A stretch of 8,967 nucleotides of DNA from Candidatus Thorarchaeota archaeon (GTDB lineage Archaea > Asgardarchaeota > Thorarchaeia > Thorarchaeales > Thorarchaeaceae), in the NCBI GenBank assembly GCA_018238825.1, contig JABCSP010000075.1, positions 1 to 8,967 of the forward strand. The letters run 5' to 3'. Made by a program: the position numbers and the translations under genes. The notes beneath the pieces were generated by a model that made no database searches, had not been told where the DNA came from, and saw only the letters and a list, made by a program, of their open reading frames with translations. Positions 1 through 6,036 of this stretch are shown piece by piece; the stretch's first letter is position 1; each line of letters starts with the position of its first letter.

Positions 1-2
1 AT

Positions 3-137
3 GTTGTTGGGATCCAGTTCATACCTGTAGGCCTTATTGGTCAACATTCAGTTTCGGTATATGGTCTTGTGAGGAGCTTAAAAGCCCATACAAAAATGAA
101 TGATCTTTATTCAACTATTGGTTTCATTGATGTCTAG
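3..137 (+). CDS. Possible C-terminal tail of a gene cut by the window edge
   Basis: A frame open from the left edge runs 44 codons to a TAG at 135-137. The peptide begins hydrophobically (around IQFIPVGLIG) and ends in a more polar stretch. It has no recognisable motif. I list it because the open frame touches the edge and lies on the same strand as the next gene; a chance open frame of this length is also possible. No function can be assigned. Confidence 0.28.
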   Translation, partial: VVGIQFIPVGLIGQHSVSVYGLVRSLKAHTKMNDLYSTIGFIDV

Positions 138-256
138 GTTCGTCCAGGATTTGTGTAACTGTTGACAACCTCAGCACTCAAGTAAATAAAATATCGCCTT
201 ATTCGATACACTCATTTGATTGTGAAAGGTATCTTTGAAAATGAGGTTCTAGAATA
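138..256 (+). promoter_or_regulatory. Intergenic region with likely promoter and RBS of the zinc-ribbon membrane gene
   Basis: This stretch is AT-rich and has no convincing reading frame. A TATA-like run (taaataaaatat) lies at about 183-194, and a short Shine-Dalgarno-like GAGG at 243-246 sits 10 bases before the ATG at 257. The distance from the TATA-like run to the ATG would give a leader of about 40 bases. The assignment is weak because AT-rich runs are common here. Confidence 0.3.
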
Positions 257-862
257 ATGAGTCCACAGAAACAGTACTTTGAGGAACCGGTTGTTCGGGT
301 AGAACTTTCGAAAGTCCGATTTCCAAAATTATGCCCAGTCTGTGGAGTCACTGCATCTATTCCTTCACGTATTATTCTTACTTCAGGAAGATCAAAGTTC
401 ATAAGTGGCTCAGGGCGTCTTTACAGAAACCCCCATCTTCGTGGAATGCAAAAATTTTCACAACCACCGGAGATGCGGAACTTGCGGATTTTTGTTTGTG
501 AAGACCACTATGATACAGATGAAGGTGAAGATCGGTACAAATCCTTATGTTTTATTATTGATGGTTTTACGATGTTCCTCTTCTTCTTTGGCCTTCTCTT
601 TCTTGGTGATGCCTTTTCAAGAGGAAGACCACTTCCATTATGGTCTGTGGCATTCTCTGTACTCTTTGCTATTTCATTATTCGCATCCTGGATTGCTTTT
701 CGGCCAAAGGCTCTCCAACGGGCGGTAAAGATAGTTGGATTTGATTCAAGTATGCAAAATGTCCTACTAGCTTTCGAAAACAAATCATATCAAGAAGCTG
801 TCCTTCAGGAGAATCCAATGGCTTCTGAACTTATCAGCTGGATAATTAAACCTGGGAGTTAG
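257..862 (+). CDS. Small zinc-ribbon, two-pass membrane protein of unknown function
   Basis: I do not recognise the family. Visible in the 201 residues: a CPVCG knuckle (C26, C29) paired with a second half-site CEDH (C81, H84), which would give a C2-CH zinc site; two hydrophobic helices at about 98-118 and 127-148, separated by a short polar loop (SRGRPLP); and a cytosol-like C-terminal tail of about 50 residues. There is no signal peptide, so the N-terminal zinc module and the C-terminal tail would lie on the same side of the membrane, probably inside. The ATG at 257 has a GAGG ten bases upstream. The gene stands alone: the next gene starts after a hairpin and belongs to a different class. 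Zinc-ribbon plus membrane-hairpin proteins of this kind are common orphans in archaea; the role is unknown. Confidence 0.7.
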   Translation: MSPQKQYFEEPVVRVELSKVRFPKLCPVCGVTASIPSRIILTSGRSKFISGSGRLYRNPHLRGMQKFSQPPEMRNLRIFVCEDHYDTDEGEDRYKSLCFIIDGFTMFLFFFGLLFLGDAFSRGRPLPLWSVAFSVLFAISLFASWIAFRPKALQRAVKIVGFDSSMQNVLLAFENKSYQEAVLQENPMASELISWIIKPGS

Positions 863-887
863 AAAGAGTTAGTAAATAAAAAATCAA

Positions 888-921
888 GAAGAACTCATGT
901 TGCTTCCAACATGAGAACTTC
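888..921. repeat. Perfect 9-bp inverted repeat (hairpin) with flanking 4-bp extension
   Basis: CTCATGTTG (894-902) and CAACATGAG (907-915) are exact reverse complements around a CTTC loop. After a symmetrical AA/AA internal loop, GAAG (888-891) also pairs with CTTC (918-921), giving 13 pairs in all. It lies 26 bases after the stop of the zinc-ribbon gene and at the beginning of the open frame of the calcium-repeat gene. No T-run follows on the plus strand, so it is not a classic plus-strand terminator; the A-rich 874-883 stretch would be a T-run for minus-strand transcription, but no minus-strand gene is near. It could be an operator, an RNA processing hairpin, or the edge of a deletion or insertion. 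Confidence 0.6.
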
Positions 922-986
922 CTCATCAGGGAACATACCTTGCTAATTATGAAAATTGGGTTGCAAATATAGCGGTTTTACTTCCA

Positions 987-2006
987 TTGATTGGTGAAAC
1001 TGCTCAATTCTGGCCCAGTCTAGTATTTTATTCACTCTATCCCGATAGTCCATTTTTGACCATTTTAAATTCAAACCCTGAAACATACTCGGATGGAATA
1101 CGTTGGTACACAGGAGCGGGTGTCGATTATGGGTGCAGTTTGCTGACAGTATTGATCCATGGTGAATATAGTGACCTAATAGTTGGCGAAAGTAGAGCTA
1201 CGCTTGCTTTTGCAAATTCTGCACCTACCTTCCTAGACACTTGGCATAATGCTCTAATTAAGGGCTCTACAGCAACTTACCCAAGCGTAGACACTTGGTT
1301 GAGTGTTGATTACGATTCTGATGGAGATGGACTAGATGATGATATGGAAACATACATGTATGGAACTGATTGCAATGACTGGGATAGTGACAATGATGGA
1401 CTCTCTGATGGACATGAAATTCTTTACCATGGTACAGATCCATTAGATTCAGATACTGATGATGATAATCTATCAGATGGGGACGAGTTCCAATACGATA
1501 CGGATCCACTTAATCCTGATACAGATTCAGATGGACTTCTAGATGGAGACGAGGTCAATATCCATGGTACTCTTCCCACAGCATGGAGTACAGATGGTGA
1601 TATTCTCAGTGATGGTCAGGAAATTGCGTGGGGTTATCTTCCCTGTGATGCCACCGACCCAATTAACGCACCAGGGCTTATCTACATTGCCAAGCAGATC
1701 AATGGTGTAACAGGGTATGTTCGAGCAAATCACTATACTGCAATGGATTATGTCAAGGTCTATGTAAAATACAAGAACAGCCTTGGTTATTGGACATCAT
1801 ATTTCTACGCTGGAACAGATTCAACACCCTACTATAACGGTGATTATTATGTGTCTTGGAGTCTTCTCCAAGGGTATGTTCAAATGTGTGTAAAAGTTAA
1901 GGCATATAACTCAGGTCATCTCTACCTCGGTAGCGATTATCAATATGTCACATTGCCAGGAAGTGGTGGTGGCGGTAAACCTGGAGGAGACCCTGTACCG
2001 GATTAG
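987..2006 (+). CDS. Calcium-binding thrombospondin type 3-like repeat protein, probably missing its N-terminus
   Basis: Residues about 108-213 (counting from the TTG at 987) hold five acidic repeats of roughly 22 residues built on D.DSDGDGLSDG.E, the calcium-binding pattern of thrombospondin type 3 repeats found in secreted archaeal and bacterial proteins. Residues 1-105 are an unassigned domain. About 228-323 look like an aromatic- and beta-rich domain, and a Gly-Pro-rich end (from about 324) finishes the protein. Such proteins are exported, but there is no signal peptide. The frame is open upstream to 915 without any ATG, and TTG 987 has no Shine-Dalgarno site. I infer that the 5' end was lost by deletion or frameshift, or that the true start is unusual. 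The next gene begins 57 bases later on the same strand, also for an exported protein. The repeat assignment is firm; function and intactness are not. Confidence 0.65.
   Translation: MIGETAQFWPSLVFYSLYPDSPFLTILNSNPETYSDGIRWYTGAGVDYGCSLLTVLIHGEYSDLIVGESRATLAFANSAPTFLDTWHNALIKGSTATYPSVDTWLSVDYDSDGDGLDDDMETYMYGTDCNDWDSDNDGLSDGHEILYHGTDPLDSDTDDDNLSDGDEFQYDTDPLNPDTDSDGLLDGDEVNIHGTLPTAWSTDGDILSDGQEIAWGYLPCDATDPINAPGLIYIAKQINGVTGYVRANHYTAMDYVKVYVKYKNSLGYWTSYFYAGTDSTPYYNGDYYVSWSLLQGYVQMCVKVKAYNSGHLYLGSDYQYVTLPGSGGGGKPGGDPVPD
1308..1625 (+). repeat. Five tandem acidic calcium-binding repeats inside the CDS
   Basis: The repeats begin at about residues 110, 133, 155, 177 and 200 of the host protein, a period of 22-23 residues. 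The core D.D.DGLSDG.E is clear in the first four. The fifth (STDGDILSDGQE) has lost some acidic ligands. Spacers carry the recurring (Y/H)GTDP or DTDP element. The period matches thrombospondin type 3-like calcium repeats. Confidence 0.75.
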
Positions 2007-2062
2007 TCGGAAGTGTTATCCGAGAAATTCATCCACTTACTCTCAAGAGGTTGATTCGAGTC

Positions 2063-3271
2063 ATGAAACAGTGTCCAGTTCTTCACATCAAGAAGTCATA
2101 TCTGATGCTCATACTAGTCATCATTGGAATGTTCTATCAAGTAGGTTCTCCTTCGATACTTGCATCCGCAAGCGTGGTTGATGCGCAAGAAACAACAACT
2201 TGGATTGCAATGGAACAGAACTATACTGATGCAGTATTCAGTGATGTTGCATTTCTCAATGCAACCCATGGATGGGTTGTAGGCAAATGGACTGAAGGAG
2301 TTTCAGGTAATGGTATTATCATGCATACTGCTGATGCTGGAGAAACATGGCAGACTCAATTGAAGAATGGTACTGAACAAAGATATTACCGAATTGACAT
2401 AATCAGTGAGGATTCTATCTGGGTGGCAGCTTGGGGTGTCCTCTATCACTCATCTGATTGTGGAATAACTTGGGAAAAGAATGTAATTGTTGATGGTCAG
2501 AACTTGATGGTTTTCGTAAAATTCATTGATGAGTATACAGGTTGGACCGCAACCAACAATACACTGTTTAAAACCATTGACGGTGGAGAGAACTGGATCA
2601 CTATCGCAGGGTGGACTTTTGATGATGTACCTCGGAATATGCATTTTTCTTCAGATACAGAAATTTTTGCTACTGGTTTCAGAGGTATCTATCATAGTGT
2701 AGATGGAGCTGATACATGGACACAGGTGTATGATTATGGTGGCTGGACTCTCTCGATGTTAGATGATGGTGCAGGATGGGCAGTTGGTGATGGACGTCTG
2801 ATGCATACATCAGATGGTACTGATTGGACACAACTACCAATCCCAGGACGTACACCGTTTCTTGGATTCACATTACCTTACCTCACCGATATTCTATTCA
2901 TTGAGGAAAATGGATGGATTGTAGCAGGCGAGATTCCAATAATGCACACTCCAGATGGAGGTAGTACCTGGTATGCACAGAGTGTGCCTAGTCATATCAA
3001 TCGTCGAATGATGGCTCTTGATTTTCTGAATAGCACTTATGGATGGGCAGTTGGTGCTGATGGTGCGATACTAAAAACAACAAGGGGAACGGATCTTGGC
3101 TCACGTCTATGGAATGGAATGACTGATCCTCTATTCCTCACTATTGTAGGGGCTTTTGCTGCAGTAGTAGTGATAGTCAGTGGGGGTTTCATTCATCGAA
3201 GACGGAAGCGAAGAGCGACTCTTGTCCGTTCAACAGACAAAGTAGAGAATACTAGTGTTGAGTTGGAGTAG
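2063..3271 (+). CDS. Secreted, membrane-anchored Ycf48/BNR-like seven-bladed beta-propeller protein
   Basis: The protein starts with a positively charged stretch and a hydrophobic core typical of a signal peptide, followed by small residues near ASASVVDAQE. Seven blades of about 40 residues follow, each pairing a GW..G-type strand with an Asp-box (S/T.D.G..W): TADAGETW, SSDCGITW, TIDGGENW, SVDGADTW, a shortened TSDGTDW, TPDGGSTW and a worn last copy TTRG. Near the C-terminus one transmembrane helix (residues about 361-381 from the TTG at 2051) is followed by RRRKRR, so the propeller faces outside and a short tail stays inside. I chose ATG 2063 over in-frame TTG 2051 because AAGAGG (2045-2050) abuts the TTG directly and leaves no room to act as its RBS. 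Propellers of this family bind proteins or glycans; no catalytic residues are evident. It follows the calcium-repeat gene closely and may be co-transcribed with it. Confidence 0.8.
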   Translation: MKQCPVLHIKKSYLMLILVIIGMFYQVGSPSILASASVVDAQETTTWIAMEQNYTDAVFSDVAFLNATHGWVVGKWTEGVSGNGIIMHTADAGETWQTQLKNGTEQRYYRIDIISEDSIWVAAWGVLYHSSDCGITWEKNVIVDGQNLMVFVKFIDEYTGWTATNNTLFKTIDGGENWITIAGWTFDDVPRNMHFSSDTEIFATGFRGIYHSVDGADTWTQVYDYGGWTLSMLDDGAGWAVGDGRLMHTSDGTDWTQLPIPGRTPFLGFTLPYLTDILFIEENGWIVAGEIPIMHTPDGGSTWYAQSVPSHINRRMMALDFLNSTYGWAVGADGAILKTTRGTDLGSRLWNGMTDPLFLTIVGAFAAVVVIVSGGFIHRRRKRRATLVRSTDKVENTSVELE

Positions 3272-3318
3272 TCATTTTCTAATATCTTTCTTTCAGTGTT
3301 CTTATTTCGCTGGGAGTG

Positions 3319-3333
3319 CTATCTTTCTTTTTC
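3319..3333 (+). terminator. T-rich archaeal-type terminator after the propeller gene
   Basis: About 50 bases after the TAG at 3271 the plus strand carries two close T-runs (atctttctttttcc), with further T-runs at 3274-3278 and 3287-3293. Archaeal RNA polymerase stops at such oligo-T tracts without needing a hairpin, and no strong stem is seen here. Confidence 0.45.
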
Positions 3334-3599
3334 CATCACGTTTCAATTATGAATCATCTAATCTCATTTTGTTGTTGATTTTGAATTATTGCTGTTCCGG
3401 ACTTGATTGGGCATACTCGATCATAGAATTGATAACCTATGAAACAGAGTCAACTTGGCTTCAGTGATGTGAAATACTGGTCACTGACATGATGGCTCTC
3501 ATCGCATCCTTCTCCGGGCGAGTCTATGGTCTTAGAGCTGCCGCCCTCAGAGCTCGGTGACTGTAAAGTGCTCGCGTGATCTCATAGGTTCTTCCTTAG
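3334..3599. other. Gene-poor stretch with no supported gene
   Basis: Short open frames here have no family signal. One stub starting at ATG 3439 reads MKQSQLGFSDVKYWSLT and then stops; it resembles the beginning of some transposases but is too short to call. From about 3483 base composition becomes richer in G and C than in the preceding AT-rich part, continuing into the TnpB remnant, which suggests that inserted DNA begins near there. Confidence 0.4.
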
Positions 3600-4003
3600 A
3601 CTCTCTCGCAATGCCAGTGCCCATCTCACTTGCTTCGCAAATCTTGTACTCGACTTCAATACCCGAGGCTTGAAATGATACGAATACTTCTCGATCTGGT
3701 CCAGTACGTTCAGCAACTTCACAGAGTCAATAGTACCAGCCAACTATCCACTCACGAGCACTTCTACTGTATAAAGTGCGAAGAGCACTTTCATGCTGAT
3801 ATCAATGTAGCAAGGAACATCATTCAAGATTCCAGTGCCGCTCCTTGAAGGACAATGTCCACTTTACAATGAACGGTTGTAACAGTTTGAGTGTGTCTAG
3901 GACTATAAAGAAAACTAGAGATGGAAAGGTCATTAAGAAAATGTTGATGGACCTACCTAATGGCGGTCCATTACAACTAGAATCAAAATATCTTAGAGCT
4001 TGA
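3600..4003 (+). pseudogene. tnpB: Remnant of a TnpB (IS200/IS605 OrfB) 3' end, frameshifted
   Basis: The frame ending at 3846-3848 contains HEHFYCIKCEEHFHADINVA followed by RNII. This is the second half of the TnpB zinc finger (C..C) followed by the conserved HAD.N.ARNI motif that carries the last RuvC acidic residue. The first zinc-finger CXXC and the RuvC I and II regions are absent, and a stop lies in frame at 3597. After the stop at 3846, a neighbouring frame stays open to 4003 and reads KDNVHFTMNGC, ending in LESKYLRA; it may be the original C-terminal tail separated by a frameshift. TnpB is the RNA-guided nuclease of IS200/IS605-type elements, but this copy cannot be active. Its end overlaps the 3' end of the convergent superoxide reductase gene by 11 bases. 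The TnpB call rests on one strong motif. Confidence 0.55.
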
Positions 4004-4373
4004 GCTCAGCTTCACTCTTCCAAAGACCATGAATATTGCAATACGAAGTTGCCATCAGTGTCCCAGATTTTTCATTCTTGAAGACGAATTTTGCTACTGG
4101 CTCACTGTATATTCCACTACTATCAGGTCCCTGAGCTGACTCTCCATGATGATCAAAGGTGCAGTAACCAATCTCAACTGGAAACTTCTCTCCTTCCGGC
4201 CAGAAGAAAAGGTCCATCCATTTGATGTGGTGGTTTGTTGTGTTAGGGTGAGCAATCTCTTTACCCACAGTCACCTCAACAACTGCAACACCGTCCTTAA
4301 CCTCTTTGATATCAATCGCAGGTACGTGTTTCTCACTCTTCCAATCTGCAGTCTGTATCCATTTTTTGGACAT
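3993..4373 (-). CDS. sor: Superoxide reductase (one-iron, neelaredoxin type; desulfoferrodoxin family)
   Basis: This enzyme reduces superoxide to hydrogen peroxide in the cytoplasm with electrons usually supplied by rubredoxin, without making oxygen. The 126 residues carry the whole square-pyramidal iron site: H16, H42 (in HPNTTNHH), H48, C112 and H115 (in SYCNIHG). E14, the residue that acts as a loose sixth ligand in archaeal enzymes, is also present in SEKH. The N-terminal desulforedoxin CXXC domain of two-iron desulfoferrodoxins is absent, so this is the one-iron class, and the length matches that class. ATG 4373 has a good GAGAGGT site eight bases upstream. It lies 91 bases downstream of the threonine-synthase-like gene on the same strand; a TATA-like run in the gap suggests its own promoter. 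No rubredoxin gene is in the window. Confidence 0.93.
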   Translation of the reverse strand: MSKKWIQTADWKSEKHVPAIDIKEVKDGVAVVEVTVGKEIAHPNTTNHHIKWMDLFFWPEGEKFPVEIGYCTFDHHGESAQGPDSSGIYSEPVAKFVFKNEKSGTLMATSYCNIHGLWKSEAELKL

Positions 4374-4381
4374 TTTTAGCT

Positions 4382-4388
4382 ACCTCTC
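4382..4388 (-). promoter_or_regulatory. Ribosome binding site of the superoxide reductase gene
   Basis: On the minus strand the bases read GAGAGGT, eight bases before the ATG. It is the clearest Shine-Dalgarno site in the window and fixes the start. Confidence 0.55.
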
Positions 4389-4450
4389 AATAGAAAATAT
4401 GTGGAGTCTGATATTCAAACTACGCACTTCAGAGAAATACGTAAAGTCTG

Positions 4451-4460
4451 TTAAAATACT
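4451..4460 (-). promoter_or_regulatory. Possible TATA box for the superoxide reductase gene
   Basis: The minus strand reads agtattttaa here, just before the end of the upstream gene. It would place transcription start near 4429 and give a leader of about 55 bases. If real, the gene can be expressed apart from the threonine-synthase-like gene. Confidence 0.3.
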
Positions 4461-4464
4461 TCTC

Positions 4465-5964
4465 TTAAGACCGTGAAGTAAGCTTTCTAAGCTGCTTTAT
4501 TGTTCTTTTTCCTTTTTCCGTTAGTGCATAGTACGTCCTTTTTCTGTTATCAAATGTGCTTTCTATTCTGGTCTGAGCAATGAGACCTGTACTTCTAAGC
4601 TCTGATAGATGCTGATACACACTGGGTATCTTAATGGCTATACCAAATTCTTCTTTCAAATTCTTCCAAATCCCGTATCCATAAGATTCGCCTTCCAATA
4701 AAGTCTGGAGTATTTGTTGTTTGGTTCGACCAATTTGAGTTGTAAACTTCCTATCTTCTACTCGACTGAGTAGGTGTTCAAGCTTGGATTGTCCTTTGAT
4801 TAGGATTCGAGCTATCTCTGGATACTTTAGACCCATTCCTGTGACAACGCAAACAATTGAGTCTGAGGAATTTATCTCATTAGACTGCAACAGCTGGTGC
4901 AAGGCCGCAACTGGAGTTGCTGATGCCGGTTCAACGAATACACCCTCAAGTTTAGCAATTGACCCAACTGCATTTAGTGTATCCTTATCAGACACCGAAA
5001 GAGCAAGTCCATTAGACTCTCGTATTGCCTTCAGAGCAGTATGTCCGCATGATGGATTTCCCACACCGATATCAAGAGCAATAGTGGCTCCACTAGATGT
5101 TGGGATGATGTTTTTCGATTCGCTCATAAATGCCTCTACAATTGGAGCGCAACCTGCAGACTGAACTCCCACGATTCTGGTTTCTATATCATCCAGAATA
5201 CCAATCTCTTGCAACTCTCTCAATCCTTTCCAAATCAAAGAAAGATGTCCGCCGTTACCCATTGGAACCAATATCCAATCTGGTGCATTCCACATGAGTT
5301 GTTCACAGATTTCGAAGATAGTGGTTTTGACACCTTCAAGAAATATTGAGCTATATGCCTTGACCACATAGCTATGATGCTTTTCTGCATCAGCTCTTGC
5401 AAGAGCTTCTTCATGGTTTTTTACTACAGTAACATTTGCACCATATGCAAGTATCTGGTAGAATTTTCCCATGTCTACATTGCCTGTTTGCGCGATGAAG
5501 ACGTTGCTCTCTAACCCAGCTCGTGCCGCATAGGCTACAAGGGAAGCTGCAAGGTTTCCAGTCGATCCACAACATAGAGATTCAAACCCTCTCTCTTTGG
5601 CTACTGTCACTTCAACAGCTGTTCCTCGATCAATGAAAGAGCCGGTTGGGTTGGTGGTTTCATCTTTGAGATACAACGATTTTAATCCAAGATGCTTCGC
5701 GAGTCTATCACACTTGTGAAGGAAAGTTCCACCTTCACCAAGAGAAATCGCCTTAGAGGGAGTTGAAACCGGTAAGAGTTCAGAATACTTCCAGATGCCT
5801 GGTTTTCTGAAGCGTAATGATTTTCTAGTTACAACTTTTCTTATGGCATCCAAGTCATATCTTATCTCAAGAAAACTTCCACACTTTGGGCATACTCTTT
5901 CGCGAACATCATCTTGAAACTGTTTGCCACATTTTGTACAGACAAATGATGATACAAAGGACAT
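4465..5964 (-). CDS. Threonine-synthase-like pseudoenzyme fused to a PadR-like winged-helix domain
   Basis: Residues 1-35 form a zinc ribbon (C9, C12, C25, C28), as in archaeal ThrC. Residues about 60-395 are the fold-type II PLP domain: LKDETTNPTGSF (99-110), STGN (134-137), phosphate-binding GNGG (236-239), EPASA (345-349) and TGMGLK (375-380). Normal ThrC makes threonine from O-phosphohomoserine, using the lysine of TGSFKDRG as the Schiff base. Here that residue is I111 (codon ATT, 5632-5634), so ordinary PLP catalysis should be impossible. Residues about 410-495 add a winged helix with PadR-type marks: YGYGIWKNL, a recognition-helix region SVYQHLSELRSTG, and the wing RKRTYYALTEKGKR. A plain ThrC has 350-400 residues; the additional ~100 are this domain. 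It is divergent from the ECF gene across 72 bases that contain a palindrome. I infer a ligand-sensing regulator. A moonlighting or strongly altered enzyme is the alternative. Fold and domain calls are firm; the role is inferred. Confidence 0.85.
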   Translation of the reverse strand: MSFVSSFVCTKCGKQFQDDVRERVCPKCGSFLEIRYDLDAIRKVVTRKSLRFRKPGIWKYSELLPVSTPSKAISLGEGGTFLHKCDRLAKHLGLKSLYLKDETTNPTGSFIDRGTAVEVTVAKERGFESLCCGSTGNLAASLVAYAARAGLESNVFIAQTGNVDMGKFYQILAYGANVTVVKNHEEALARADAEKHHSYVVKAYSSIFLEGVKTTIFEICEQLMWNAPDWILVPMGNGGHLSLIWKGLRELQEIGILDDIETRIVGVQSAGCAPIVEAFMSESKNIIPTSSGATIALDIGVGNPSCGHTALKAIRESNGLALSVSDKDTLNAVGSIAKLEGVFVEPASATPVAALHQLLQSNEINSSDSIVCVVTGMGLKYPEIARILIKGQSKLEHLLSRVEDRKFTTQIGRTKQQILQTLLEGESYGYGIWKNLKEEFGIAIKIPSVYQHLSELRSTGLIAQTRIESTFDNRKRTYYALTEKGKRTIKQLRKLTSRS

Positions 5965-5974
5965 AGGAAATCAT

Positions 5975-5988
5975 GCCTATATATAGGC
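5975..5988. promoter_or_regulatory. Perfect 14-bp palindrome, candidate operator
   Basis: GCCTATATATAGGC is an exact palindrome in the 72 bases between two divergent starts. It lies just upstream of the TATA box 5995-6002 as seen from the transporter gene, and next to the expected transcription start of the winged-helix gene on the other strand. Winged-helix dimers of the PadR type bind inverted repeats, so autoregulation by the neighbouring protein is a reasonable inference. Its core also matches a TATA box on both strands, so it could simply be a promoter element. Confidence 0.5.
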
Positions 5989-5994
5989 TCAAAG

Positions 5995-6002
5995 TTATAT
6001 AT
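5995..6002. promoter_or_regulatory. TATA box in the divergent promoter region
   Basis: TTATATAT follows a purine-rich CAAAG that could serve as the TFB-recognition element for plus-strand transcription. Start of transcription would be near 6025, leaving a leader of about 12 bases to ATG 6037. The near-symmetrical A/T core could also serve the minus-strand gene, with a start near 5972 and a leader of about 8 bases. Confidence 0.5.
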
Positions 6003-6026
6003 CCTGCTAATTCTTGAATATACATC

Positions 6027-6031
6027 GGTGA
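6027..6031 (+). promoter_or_regulatory. Ribosome binding site that decides the transporter start
   Basis: GGTGA lies five bases before ATG 6037 and matches the anti-Shine-Dalgarno complement. It overlaps the in-frame GTG at 6028, which therefore is unlikely to be the start. Confidence 0.45.
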
Positions 6032-6036
6032 ATAAA

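Noticed and set aside
1945..2181. 78-codon frame spanning the junction of the calcium-repeat and propeller genes.
   Set aside because: It overlaps two better-supported genes in another frame; the peptide is Ser/His-rich low complexity.
3255..3467. Plus-strand 70-codon frame after the propeller gene.
   Set aside because: It starts inside the previous gene, is rich in codons expected from T-rich terminator DNA, and shows no protein pattern.
3464..3495. GTGATGT, then CTGA, then TGATGG: looks like boxes C, D' and C' of an archaeal C/D guide RNA.
   Set aside because: Box C has a mismatch, D' and C' are almost adjacent, and no box D (CTGA) follows at a usable distance.
4465..5964. Calling this gene an ordinary thrC threonine synthase.
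   Set aside because: The Schiff-base lysine is isoleucine and a winged-helix domain is attached, so normal catalysis is not supported.
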